A stretch of DNA of 50,534 bases from contig JAGYHI010000002.1 of NCBI GenBank assembly GCA_018457335.1, positions 1 to 50,534 of the forward strand, read 5' to 3'. Positions 1-10,469 of this stretch are shown here, piece after piece. The notes beneath the pieces were generated by a model. The model saw nothing but the letters and a program-made list of their open reading frames with translations. It had not been told where the DNA came from and did not search any database. Position 1 is the stretch's first letter; every line of letters starts with the position of its first letter. Source of the DNA: Candidatus Altimarinota bacterium (GTDB lineage: Bacteria > Patescibacteria > JAEDAM01 > BD1-5 > UBA2023). A program made the position numbers and the translations under genes.

Positions 1-7
1 AAAGAAG

Positions 8-55
8 TCTTTTTTAATATTACTTAGGATTTTGCAGTTCGTTTTAGAATTTGTG
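8..55 (+). repeat. Left copy of 48-bp terminal inverted repeat
   Basis: This 48-bp stretch is the exact reverse complement of the last 48 bases of the window (50487-50534); similarity stops right after it. No gene overlaps it. It may be a genomic repeat at which an assembler broke the contig, or a real inverted repeat. Confidence 0.85.
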
Positions 56-64
56 AATATAATA

Positions 65-92
65 TTGACAAATTAAAATATTTAAATATAGT
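65..92 (+). promoter_or_regulatory. Sigma70-type promoter for the 202-465 gene
   Basis: TTGACA (65-70) and TATAGT (87-92) are separated by 16 bp. The promoter near the right end (50165-50192) has almost the same layout. Transcription would start near 98, giving a leader of about 100 nt. Confidence 0.7.
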
Positions 93-201
93 AACTTCAC
101 TAGCAAAAGTAAGTAAACCTTTTAAAGACAAAAATGGTGGACCTAACTTCTTGCTAGTGGAGGGTCTGTCATTTTTTGTTTTTCACTTTTTCGGAGGAAA
201 A
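93..201 (+). promoter_or_regulatory. Structured leader, attenuator/riboswitch-like
   Basis: CACTAGCAA (98-106) is perfectly complementary to TTGCTAGTG (151-159). A competing hairpin can form between 128-144 (ending GGACC) and 164-180 (GGTCTGTC then a T-run); its loop contains the TTGCTAGTG arm. Two exclusive folds, one with a U-run, are what an attenuator or riboswitch looks like. I do not recognise a known riboswitch class. A strong GGAGG site follows at 193-197. Confidence 0.45.
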
Positions 202-465
202 ATGAATACAATAAGACAATTGACAATCCAGGAGGCTTCCGCTGGAATATATCAGGCAACTTATTTCTTTGGTACTTCTGCTCAGTGGAGTTTACAGACA
301 AAAAGCATTGAAAGGCTGATTTCAGGAGTAGAGGCATTGCTTCAAAAAGAATTGATGCCTCCAAATAAAATTGTCAAAGCTCCAAATACACATAAAGAGC
401 ATGATCCTAAACTCATTGAGTTTGTGGATTTCTTAGAAGAAAAATATATTTCTTCGCAGAAGTAG
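202..465 (+). CDS. Small protein of unknown function (87 aa)
   Basis: I do not recognise a family. The product is a small soluble protein with no signal peptide or membrane segment; it begins MNTIRQLTIQEASAG and is charged toward the C-terminus. The ATG at 202 is chosen over the in-frame ATG at 151 because GGAGG lies 4 bases before it; the longer reading would translate the hairpin leader. The stop is TAG. A canonical promoter, a structured leader and a terminator (476-509) frame it as a single-gene unit. The strong Shine-Dalgarno site and absence of TGA glycine codons set it apart from genes to its right. Confidence 0.75.
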   Translation: MNTIRQLTIQEASAGIYQATYFFGTSAQWSLQTKSIERLISGVEALLQKELMPPNKIVKAPNTHKEHDPKLIEFVDFLEEKYISSQK

Positions 466-475
466 TCTTCGTTTT

Positions 476-509
476 AATAGCTTTATTGTAAAAAATAAAG
501 CTATTTTTT
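476..509 (+). terminator. Rho-independent terminator of 202-465
   Basis: A 12-bp perfect stem (AATAGCTTTATT / AATAAAGCTATT) is followed by a T-run, 11 bp after the stop codon. Confidence 0.85.
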
Positions 510-517
510 GTAATAAA

Positions 518-549
518 AAAACTAGATAAATATTGAAATTTATCTAGTT
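518..549 (-). terminator. Terminator of the 563-796 gene
   Basis: The stem AACTAGATAAAT / ATTTATCTAGTT runs into a T-run when read on the minus strand, just past the stop of the small membrane protein gene. Confidence 0.75.
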
Positions 550-562
550 GAAAAGGGTTATC

Positions 563-796
563 TTATTTTTTGAAAATTTTTCCACTCCTCCATTTTTCAT
601 ACATGGAGTATACTGATAGTCCAAATAGAAATGAGAAGAAATGACTTCTTGTGAAGCCATTTGATGATGAGCTATAAATTATCACTAAAATTCCGATTTG
701 AGAAACTATAATTGCTAAAGCATACAAATATTTTTGTGTCTTTTCTTCTTCTTGTCTTCTCTCTTCTTCCAAGTTTCGGTAAATTTTGTTTTCCAT
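563..796 (-). CDS. Small two-TM membrane protein (77 aa)
   Basis: Family not recognised. A charged N-terminal region (about residues 1-22, rich in E/R/K) precedes two hydrophobic segments (about 24-43 and 51-65) and a short basic tail, so this is a small helical hairpin inner-membrane protein. The stop is TAA. The ribosome site GGAGG overlaps a short hairpin (TGCAC-GGAG-GTGCA, 799-812) three bases before the ATG, so translation may be structure-controlled. It has its own promoter, attenuator-like leader and terminator. The neighbour at 1045-1275 has the same size, topology and style of leader; the two may be related in role. A type I toxin or stress peptide is possible but unproven. Confidence 0.7.
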   Translation of the reverse strand: MENKIYRNLEEERRQEEEKTQKYLYALAIIVSQIGILVIIYSSSSNGFTRSHFFSFLFGLSVYSMYEKWRSGKIFKK

Positions 797-911
797 TGTG
801 CACCTCCGTGCAAAAATTAATATTAAAAAATAAAATACAACCCTATCTTTCTCGATGAGGATTGTATTAAGCTATAGTTTTTAAACAATCCTTTTTAGGA
901 GAGATAAGGTT
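797..911 (-). promoter_or_regulatory. Attenuator-like leader with RBS hairpin
   Basis: Read on the minus strand, GGATTGT pairs with ACAATCC, but the overlapping arm AATACAATCC can instead pair with GGGTTGTATT, which is followed by a T-rich run. These are exclusive antiterminator and terminator folds. A further hairpin (799-812) holds the Shine-Dalgarno GGAG in its loop. Ligand unknown. Confidence 0.5.
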
Positions 912-939
912 ATTATAGTATATTCTTACTTTTAGTCAA
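912..939 (-). promoter_or_regulatory. Promoter of the 563-796 gene
   Basis: Minus-strand TTGACT (934-939) and a perfect TATAAT (912-917) with a 16-bp spacer. Confidence 0.75.
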
Positions 940-971
940 GATAAAGTTCCATTTTATTTCGAATTTTCAAT

Positions 972-1008
972 AAAAAAACACCAAATAAAATAAATGTATT
1001 TGGTGTTT
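972..1008 (-). terminator. Terminator of the 1045-1275 gene
   Basis: The 11-bp stem AAACACCAAAT / ATTTGGTGTTT is followed by seven T on the minus strand. It lies 37 bp after the TGA that ends the 1045-1275 reading frame, which supports TGA acting there as a stop. Confidence 0.8.
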
Positions 1009-1044
1009 GAAAAATGGTGTTTTTATATTTTTAAAAAATCATTT

Positions 1045-1275
1045 TCATTTAGAGAAATCTTCTATTTTTTCTCGAAGTTTTTTGATTTCCGCCTTGAGTA
1101 AATAAAAATTAACCATGAGAATGCTGCTAAATAGAGAGAGAAGTGCTATTCCTACCTCTCTTGACAATGAAATATTTTTTTCAGTGCCTTCAACTATTAA
1201 TAAAATCCCAAATAAAAAAAGACAGGAAACCAGCACAATAGTTACTATTTCGAATATAGATTTAAGTTTTTTCAT
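1045..1275 (-). CDS. Small two-TM membrane protein (76 aa), TGA stop
   Basis: Family not recognised. Two hydrophobic segments (about residues 9-28 and 41-60) separated by a short polar loop, then a basic/acidic C-terminal helix. It starts at an ATG preceded by GCGGAG. The frame ends at TGA (1045-1047). If that TGA were glycine the protein would run through the terminator at 972-1008 and into the next promoter, so TGA looks like a real stop here, unlike in the rest of the window. Promoter and ~147-nt leader are its own. Confidence 0.7.
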   Translation of the reverse strand: MKKLKSIFEIVTIVLVSCLFLFGILLIVEGTEKNISLSREVGIALLSLFSSILMVNFYLLKAEIKKLREKIEDFSK

Positions 1276-1456
1276 TGTACACTCCGCCTTTCGGCAAAAA
1301 ATTTTTAAAAAATATCCTAAAAAAGAAAATAATTTTTACAAATATGTTAAATGACCATTATCCAATTCAAGAGTAATGATAGCATTTATGTTATTCATAA
1401 AGCATTATTTTCTTGATGGAATAATTCTATTATAAAATTTTTATATTGTTTGTCAA
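1276..1456 (-). promoter_or_regulatory. Promoter and long leader of the 1045-1275 gene
   Basis: Minus-strand TTGACA (1451-1456) and TATAAT (1429-1434) with a 16-bp spacer. The leader of about 147 nt contains a long imperfect stem (ATTATTCC... against ...GGATAAT) and a GCC-GAAA-GGC tetraloop hairpin next to the ribosome site. No known riboswitch recognised. Confidence 0.6.
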
Positions 1457-1507
1457 TACAAAATCATAAAAAATAGACGCGTATCGCGAAAAAACCGCAA
1501 ATTCATC

Positions 1508-1535
1508 TTGCTTTTTCTCGTGTTTTTCATACAAT
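1508..1535 (+). promoter_or_regulatory. Promoter of gyrB
   Basis: TTGCTT and TACAAT with a 16-bp spacer; the start codon follows 27 bp after the -10. No Shine-Dalgarno site is present. Confidence 0.5.
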
Positions 1536-1550
1536 GGTCGGGTATTTTAA

Positions 1551-3464
<1,914 letters not shown>

Positions 3465-3843
3465 AAAGAAAATTTCTTAAAAATATAATGAAAACCTGTA
3501 CAAAACGGGGTTTGCACCCGCGGGGCACGAGAGGGACAAATACTGCCAAGAGATTTTTTCCTTTAAAAATGAAAAATAAAGAAAAAATCGATGAGCGATG
3601 ATGAAAATCAGTTATTAAAAGGTGAAGCTTTTTAGCAAGTACAAGCGAGTTTATTTGACCCCAAAACTTTTGTTTCTTTTGGTTACAAAAGAAAGGAGGT
3701 ATGAAGATAAAATTTTAAAAAGAAGAGGAAGATCCTGAAACAAGTTCAGGATGACATTTACTCTTGTATTATAAAAAAAGAACAATCAAGAGATTATTCT
3801 CATAAGTGTTTTTCTCAATATTTTAGACAAATAAAAAAAGCTT
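3465..3843. repeat. Intergenic dispersed-repeat block
   Basis: No gene supported. Roughly 3595-3715 is a degenerate copy of a ~120-bp sequence also present at about 18810-18930 (shared pieces GTTATTAAAA, ACAAAAGAAAG, GGTATGAAGAT). It is followed at about 3724-3756 by a palindrome (GATCCTGAA...TTCAGGATGACA) that recurs at about 19008-19078 and, inverted, at 25950-25985. Confidence 0.6.
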
Positions 3844-3945
3844 GTGTCAGGGCCTAATCCCTCGCCCCGCATATTTTCAGACCTACAACAAACTTTTTCA
3901 AAAGTTATAAAACCACCAAAAAAGTCAAAAGATTTTCCAAAAACT

Positions 3946-4365
3946 ATGCAAAAATCTCACACACATCGCCATATCATGACCTTTGGGACTTTTGATCTAT
4001 TTCACCCAGGGCATGTCTACTACTTGACAGAAGCTCAAAAACTCGGCGAAAAAATGACTATCGTCATCGCGAGAGATCATCGAGTCATCGAAAAAAAATG
4101 AAGACAACCTATCCACGATGAAAACCGTCGCCAAAAAAATGTCGCAGGAGTTTTTTCTGGCGCGCAAGTGATTCTCGGGGATGAGAGTGATATTTTCCAG
4201 CCAATTCGAGAAAAAAATCCGGATTTACTCGTATTTTGATATGATCAAAAAGTGCCACTTGAAGCAATTCAAGCACAATTTCCAGATATTTGAATCGCGA
4301 GGATTGACGGATTTGAAACTGACAAATGGAAGTCTTCCCTTTTACGGAAAAATTATGAGGATTAA
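3946..4365 (+). CDS. HxGH cytidylyltransferase-like nucleotidyltransferase
   Basis: A compact nucleotidyltransferase of the glycerol-3-phosphate cytidylyltransferase / RibL FAD synthetase type; it would transfer CMP or AMP from CTP or ATP to a phosphorylated substrate. The 139-aa protein shows the start-of-fold motif TFGTFDLFHPGH with the catalytic HxGH (about residues 20-23) and near the C-terminus a KSSLLRK stretch resembling the family's substrate-closing motif. It needs three TGA codons read as glycine, one in the motif-like position VFGYDQ. The frame is open back to a GTG at 3844; I chose the ATG at 3946 because it lies shortly before the fold starts. A strong terminator follows. The substrate cannot be told from sequence. 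Confidence 0.8.
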
Positions 4366-4367
4366 AT

Positions 4368-4398
4368 AAAGCACAAGGAAAAATTCCTTGTGCTTTTT
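4368..4398. terminator. Terminator between convergent genes
   Basis: A 13-bp stem AAAGCACAAGGAA / TTCCTTGTGCTTT with T-run, 2 bp after the nucleotidyltransferase stop and 18 bp before the end of the convergent giant gene. Confidence 0.85.
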
Positions 4399-4416
4399 AA
4401 TTGTCAACTCTATATA

Positions 4417-7400
4417 CTAATTCCCCACAAACTCTCCCTTCACAATCCATCGACCACTAATTCCACCAATAGGAGTACAAGTCATAAGAGTCAGTTGTTT
4501 TGTATCTACTGGTTTGAGTACATCTACATCATATTTACTTGTATTGTATGAGCTATGTACCCTATATACATATCTCTTAAACTCTCCACTCCATGCATCT
4601 CGCTCGTACACCCAAATCTCTTCTCCTTCTTCCATTCCAATAATCTTTTGGAAATGAGTCTTGTATCGAGTAGATCCAGAATACCAGTACGAAGAATGTC
4701 CCGCAATCATTTTATTTCCCACTTCTCCATATCCACGAGTAGATGTCCCAGGAATCTCTATAGCTCCATCATGCATAAAGTTATTAAAGTTCTGATTCTC
4801 TCCATTGATGAAATCGCTATATGCTTGCTCAGTTTTATCTACTGTGTTGATTGGCATCACAAGTCCTTGTGTAGGCAACACAATATACTTATCTTTATTT
4901 CTATCTTCTTCAGGTACTACATCTAGCCAAAAGTCTAAATCGCTATTCTCACTTCCTGCCAATCTAAATACTTCTTTACTTGGAAGTCGTACCTCAAGGA
5001 GTCCTCGGAATCGAAGTGGAATAATTCCTGCTCTATCATAAATAAGTTCTTGGAGTTTATTTCCCATCTGTGGAAGCTCACTTGGATATTTCACAAACTC
5101 ACTTTCTCCTTGAATAACATTTGGGAAAAATTCTACCCGTCCTTCCTCTTTCTCTTCTACAACTTCTTTTTCTTCAGTTTTATCTTCTTTTCCAAATCCA
5201 AATACTTCTTTCAGCACACTTCCATTAAATGCATAATCTGCCTTCTTCTTAGGATCATATCCACCACCGTGTCCAGTAGTTGTCGTATATTCTGGCTTTT
5301 GCTCTGGTTCTGGATGAGGTTTTACTTCTTCTTTTTTCTTTTCAAATATATAAGTCTTTGTATTTTTATCATCAGATAAAATCACTTTCTTTAAAGTATA
5401 TCCACTAAAATGCCCAGATTCTCCAAAAGTTTCTCCAGTAGAAATATCTTTCAATTCCACCCCATTCTCACTCACCCATTTTGTAGTTTTCACAACTGGT
5501 TTTGGCTCAGCTTTTTTCTTAAATTTATAAACTTTTTCATCTCAATTTGTTTCTGCAGAAATAAATTCATACCCATCAAAACTTCATTTATCTCTAAAAT
5601 CTTTTCCAGTTTCAGAAGATTTCAATTCTTCATTATTTTCATCAAGCCACTTCGTTGTCTTCATAATTTTCTTAAATTTATACACTTTTTCATCTCAATT
5701 TACTTCTTCACTCATAAATTCATAACCATCAAAAACTCCTTGTTCTCCAAAAGTTTCTCCAGTAGAAATATCTTTCAATTCCACTCCATTTTCATCCACC
5801 CATTTTGTAGTTTTCACAACTGGTTTTGGTTTTGTAGGTTTTGGACTCGGTTTTTTCCTAAAGACATAAGTCTTAGTATGTCCATCATCACTGACACCTT
5901 CAGAAATAAGTTCATACCCATCAAAACTTCATTGTTCTCCAAAAGTTTTCCCAGTTTCAGAAGACTTTAATTCCACTCCATTTTCATCCACCCACTTCGT
6001 TGTCTTTATAATTTTCTTAAATTTATAAATTTTTTCATCTCAATTTGTTTCTTCATTTACAAATTCATAACCATCAAAAACTCCTTGCTCTCCAAAAGTT
6101 TTTCCAGTTTCAGAAGATTTTAATTCTTCATTATTTTCATCAAGCCATTTTGTTTTTTCCAGTTTCAGAAGATTTTAATTCTTCATTATTTTCATCAAGC
6201 CATTTTGTCACTTTTTCAATTTGCTTGAAAATGTAAGTTTTTATCTTTCCATCAGCAGAAGTATTTACTTCCTTGAAAGTATAACCATCAAAACTTCAGA
6301 CTTCTCCAAATCCTGTTCCAGTTTCGCTACCTTTCAATTCTTCACTATTTTCATCCACCCACTTCGTTGTCTTTATAATTTTCTTAAATTTATAAATTTT
6401 TTCATCTCAATTTACTTCTTCACTCACAAATTCATACCCATCAAAACTTCATTTATCTCCAAAAGTTTTTCCAGTTTCAGAAGATTTTAATTCTTCATTA
6501 TTTTCATCAAGCCATTTTGTGGTTTTGTATTCACAAACACTCTCATCTTCCACAACTTTCACTCCATCAGCTATTTTATCACTAAAATTCGTAGCTTGAG
6601 TATCTTTACAAATTCTTTCCACATCACTACAAGTTCCATTTTCATTTGCAAAAGCTTGCCCTTGAGTGTCAAAGTTTAAATTTGCAAGTCTTGTAGCTTC
6701 AGCAAGAGCTAGGTTATTTGCTTCATCTTGAGATCCTCCAGTAGCAGTTGCTGTTTCAGTTTTAGAAAATTCTACTGCAGTTCAATATTTTCCAGTTTCA
6801 CAATTATTTCTTACAAAACTTCCAGTTTTTGTAAAACTTCCAGTTCCATCAAAGATTACTTGTTTACAAATTCAATGCTCATTTGCATAGTCTTGTTTTG
6901 TGTTTTCAAATTCAGTTTCAGCTAGATTTTGAGCTTTTTGTAAAGCTAGCTTGTCAGCTTCTGCTTGTGAACTTCCGGTAGCAGTAGCAGTTTTTGGTAA
7001 TTCATAAAGTACGCTTCCACTTGCAGTAAATTTTTCAGGACAATCATTTTTTACAACTTGACCAGAAGCAGTAAAAGTTCCAGTTCCATCAAAGATTACT
7101 TGTGTACAAGTCCCATTTGTGTTAGCCTCATCCTGCCCTTCATCAGCGAGAAGTTTTTTCGCTTTTTGTGTAGCTTTCTCAAGAGCAAGATTATCTGCTT
7201 CTGTTTGAGTCGTCCCAGTAGCTGTCGCGGTTGCGGATTTCGAGACATTTACGACTCCACCAGCAAATCCATCATCACAATTATTTCGAGTAAAATCTTG
7301 TGATTTTTCGACAGTTTTTGTCGCTTCAAATGTCGTCTGAATACACTGCCCATTGATATTGGCTTGTGATTGTTTTACTTCTGCAAGTTTCGTCTGTGCA

Positions 7401-9100
7401 AGTTTTTTAGCTTCAGCAAGTGCGAGATTATCAGCTTCCGTCTGCGTAGCTCCTGTCGCTGTTGCTGATAATGTGACCGATACATCGACAGATGTCCCCG
7501 TAAAATTCTCAGCACAATTATCTCGCTGGACATTTTCAGTAGCAGTAAAATCTTTTGTCGCCGTAAAAACCGTCGGAGCAGTAGGACAGACTTCATTGAT
7601 TTTTAAATTCTCTGTAGAAAGTCCTTCTGTATATCCTTCTAATAAAACTTTTTTCTCTGGATACAGAGTTGTAATATCGGTTCGCAATCTATAAAGTACT
7701 TTAGAAGTATCATAAACATCCTCATAATAAGGAGCATGAGCTGCTGCACCACTACAATCGTCCCATGTTGTCGCATCTGTTACTCCATCTCCATCCCAAT
7801 CACATCCTAGCCATTTATGGTATTCTTCGTAAAGAGGAGTATATGGAGTACCTGTACCATTTTTATAACCTGTGATATTTTCATAATTTTCTCCATTTTT
7901 CACAATACCCTCCACGAGATTTTCATCATAGTAAGTTGGTGAATGCACTTTATAATTCGGACTTCTAATCTCTACACTCAGGTTTCTCGTCCCCTCTGTA
8001 TCTACTTTTTGATTTCTATACAGTTTATTTCCGACTATGCTGTATCCCGCATCAATATCATCTTGAGCAAGAATATATGTATTGCTTGCATCTCCGAGAG
8101 TTGCAATTTCAAACTTTCCATTTTTTATAGGAGTTCAAGCAGTACAAGTAGTTTTAAGTATAGGATTTACAAGGATTTGATACTGGTTTATAGTACTAAA
8201 ACCACCATACCCAATATTATTCGCATCAAAAAATGAAGATTTATAATTAAAAGTGTAGTTTCCAGGAGTTGAAAAATCATAATTTTTTACCTGTTCATCC
8301 GTCAAGATATTTCCATCCGGGTCGACAATATCCACAGATTTTTGAGGATTGACAATATTTGATAAATCAAAATATCCAGGTCTATCTATAGCTTTTTTAA
8401 GTGTAAAATCTGCTAGATTTATTTTTTCTCATTGTTTAATAACTTTTCTGTATTTGTAATATCTATTAGTATAATCATCACCAACTGATCATTTTATGTA
8501 TGAATCTTGATAAGCCTCTGGATTTCTATTTGGATTTGGCTCTATAATTTTTTCTGCTCCAGTTATATCTATTGCTTGCATAAAACAGTCATTATGTAGA
8601 GATCTATATCAAAAAGCTATGCTAGTGTCATTATTTTTAAATATACGAATACTATGATTATTATTATAATAATATCCTATCCCTAGGTTAAACGACTTTA
8701 CAATACTACCTCCATTTCAATTTGTTCCTATGATTGCTAAATAATAATAATAACGATTATTATTTATACTTCCAATCACGATTTCATTATTTGCATTGAG
8801 TTTTGCACTGATATCTTCTGGAGTAATTGGTTGACAGTAGTGTACCTCTTCACTATCTTTACCTCCTATTCATTTCCCTAAAAATATTTTATAACTCACC
8901 CCAGGCTCTGCTTGTATTTTTCCGATTGCTACCTCACCAGTTGGGGGATTGTTAGGGTCAAAAGGAATATTATAACTTGTGACATTTATATCTGCTGGTC
9001 TTGTATTCCCAGAAGCCTGTGAAAAATTTACACCTCAAAATATCTGAAAGAAAAATGTAACGAGTAAAATTTTCGCTATGAGTTTTTTTATTTGTTTCAT
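4417..9100 (-). CDS. Giant secreted repeat protein with C-terminal sortase domain (frameshifted)
   Basis: Reading TGA as glycine gives one gene from the ATG at 9100 to the TAG at 4417. A signal peptide (residues 1-30, FFFQIF core, cleavage near SQASG) is followed by a large extracellular region, then about four DUF5977-like repeats (roughly 515-790; shared motifs TATATG, EADNLAL and paired cysteines), then about six ~50-60-aa repeats built on TKWVDENG-ELK-GKTFGE-FDGYEF as in Gram-positive adhesins, and a sortase domain at the C-terminus. The sortase triad is visible: AGHS, TLMTCTP with Cys 20 residues from the end, and GRW. A 55-bp tandem duplication (6099-6208) breaks the frame; without it the gene is 1,542 codons. 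It could be a self-processing or ligating adhesin. The fusion is inferred from one continuous frame on each side of the duplication. Confidence 0.8.
6099..6208. repeat. Perfect 55-bp tandem duplication that breaks the reading frame
   Basis: Copies 6099-6153 and 6154-6208 are identical. 55 is not a multiple of three, and the minus-strand frame is in one phase above 6208 and another below 6099. Deleting one copy gives a whole number of codons (4,629 bp) and restores the normal repeat spacing. The segment encodes TKWLDENNEELKSSETGK. Confidence 0.9.
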
Positions 9101-9194
9101 ATTTGTTTTTGTTTAAAAATTAAAAATTCAAAATCCTGCTGACTTTTTCTGCGAGTCAACAGTGTTTATTTCATATCAAGATGCACCAAGCGTA

Positions 9195-9266
9195 CTACGC
9201 TCTCTCTCTCTCTCTCTCTCTCTCTGAGATTGCGAAACTTCGCGAAGTAGAACTGTAATTTTTCAT
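9195..9266 (-). CDS. Short upstream ORF containing the dinucleotide tract (23 aa)
   Basis: A minus-strand ATG at 9266, preceded by the same ACAAATACAAAT type of sequence that precedes the giant gene's ATG, opens a frame that runs through the (AG)13 tract as an Arg-Glu repeat and stops at TAG just past it. With one more AG unit the frame would stay open, reading STLGASGYEINTVDSQ and on to a TAA 20 bp before the next ATG. Whether it is translated is unknown; a leader peptide or a decayed gene start are possible. Confidence 0.35.
   Translation of the reverse strand: MKNYSSTSRSFAISERERERERA
9200..9225. repeat. (CT)13 microsatellite
   Basis: Twenty-six bases of perfect CT dinucleotide, about 100 bp upstream of the giant surface protein gene and inside a small upstream ORF. 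Such tracts change length by slippage. Confidence 0.95.
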
Positions 9267-9424
9267 ATTTGTATTTGTATTAAAAAATAAATTACAAATA
9301 TAGCCTATCATAATTTTTCTTTTTATGCAAATATTTTGCCTTGACTATTTTCCTATTTATTGTGGTAGGATTTATTTTTGCACGATTTTTCCCTATTTTT
9401 TGCGGAAATTGGGAAACTAAAATT

Positions 9425-9486
9425 TCCCCCTATGAGGGGGGATTTCCACCTCTCTCTTTCCCCCTGTGAGGGGGGACTAAGGGGGG
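9425..9486. repeat. Paired G/C-rich palindromes
   Basis: Two near-identical inverted repeats, CCCCCTATGAGGGGGG and CCCCCTGTGAGGGGGG, 34 bp apart, plus a third GGGGGG run. They lie downstream of rluB (minus strand) and could act as a terminator, but there is no clean T-run. Confidence 0.5.
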
Positions 9487-9602
9487 ATTTTTTTCAGAAA
9501 AATAGAAACTGTCATTCCCTACTTAGGGAGGCTAAGATGAGGAAACCAAAATAAAAAAAGAAAACCACTTACGATTTCCTTTTTTACTATAAGAATATAT
9601 TT

Positions 9603-10334
9603 TTACCCCTTCACCCCCAACCGCTCAAATAAATTTTCTTTTTCCTTCCGACTCATTGGTCGCCAGTCCCCTTCTGCGAGTTTTCCGAGAGTGATATTTT
9701 CGATACGGATACGAGAGAGCCGTTTGATATCGAAGCCGACCGCCTTGACCATACGGCGAATCTGCCGGTTTTTCCCTTCGCGCAAAATAATCGAAAATCG
9801 CGATGATGAGAGTCGCTGGATTTGTGTCGGTTGTGTTTTGTAGATTTTTCGGTGCTCACCGCGGTCGCTCATATCGAGTTTGACTCCGTTTCGCATGATT
9901 TCGAGGGCTTTGTCGGTGATTTTCCCGTAGACTTCGACGAGATATTCTTTTTCGTGCTGGTATCTCGGGTGGATGAGATAGTTTGAGAGTCGCCCGTCAT
10001 TTGTCAGGATGATGAGTCCATTTGTGTCCTTGTCCAGTCTTCCAATCGGGAAAACTCGTTCCTTGATATCGACGACATCGAGGATTCCAGTTTGTTTTTC
10101 GTCAGATTTACAAGTCGTCACGACGCCTCGTGGCTTGTTAAAGACATAATACACGAGATTTTTTTGAGCCTCGACGACGGTGTCTTGGAGTTTGACTTCG
10201 TCGGTTTCTGGGTCGATGACTTGCCCGATGTGAGCCTTTTCTCCATTGACAAAGACGCCGCCTTTTGCAATGTATTCTTCAGCTTTTCGTCGTGAGCAGA
10301 TGCCCGCCTGCGACATATATTTTTGCAGTTTCAT
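9603..10334 (-). CDS. rluB: RluB/RsuA-family rRNA pseudouridine synthase
   Basis: Isomerises a uridine in ribosomal RNA to pseudouridine. The 243-aa protein has an N-terminal S4 RNA-binding domain (residues 1-60, LQKYMSQAGICSRRKAEEYI), then the catalytic domain with the family motif GRLDKDTNGL (catalytic Asp near residue 97), followed by KEYLVEV and EGKNRQIRRM. Length and motifs fit RluB (23S U2605) or RluE/RsuA; the subfamily call is by general similarity. No TGA codon is used. The ATG follows an A/T leader without a ribosome site. Confidence 0.92.
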   Translation of the reverse strand: MKLQKYMSQAGICSRRKAEEYIAKGGVFVNGEKAHIGQVIDPETDEVKLQDTVVEAQKNLVYYVFNKPRGVVTTCKSDEKQTGILDVVDIKERVFPIGRLDKDTNGLIILTNDGRLSNYLIHPRYQHEKEYLVEVYGKITDKALEIMRNGVKLDMSDRGEHRKIYKTQPTQIQRLSSSRFSIILREGKNRQIRRMVKAVGFDIKRLSRIRIENITLGKLAEGDWRPMSRKEKENLFERLGVKG

Positions 10335-10398
10335 TTTTAAAAATTATATATGAAAGTAAGTATACAAACTTTTACGAAAAAAGCAATTTTTAAATAAT

Positions 10399-10426
10399 TT
10401 GACTTTTTTGATAAAAAATGTAGAAT
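10399..10426 (+). promoter_or_regulatory. Promoter of the HD-domain gene
   Basis: TTGACT (10399-10404) and TAGAAT (10421-10426), 16-bp spacer. Confidence 0.55.
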
Positions 10427-10469
10427 AATTGAAAACTTTTGAGGCTATATTTTTTAAATCTTTTGCTCT

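Larger units (their letters stand above)
9101..9602. other. Intergenic: leader of giant gene, microsatellite, palindromes
   Basis: This stretch holds the leader of the giant gene with a short upstream ORF and a (CT)13 tract, an AT-rich promoter region near 9300-9345 (a TTGCAT-like box is visible on the minus strand, no convincing -10), and two near-identical palindromes CCCCCT(A/G)TGAGGGGGG at about 9426-9441 and 9460-9475. No further gene seen. Confidence 0.6.

Noticed and set aside
151..201. Upstream start of the first gene at 151
   Set aside because: The segment is the hairpin leader and a GGAGG site points to the ATG at 202.
4417..5493. Stand-alone sortase gene starting at an internal ATG
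   Set aside because: The frame continues upstream through the adhesin repeats without a stop once TGA is glycine, and no signal peptide or start signal is present at 5493.
5050..6490. Phe/Ser-rich plus-strand ORFs
   Set aside because: Shadow frames of the repetitive giant gene; composition (SFSSFRRF) is that of the antisense strand.
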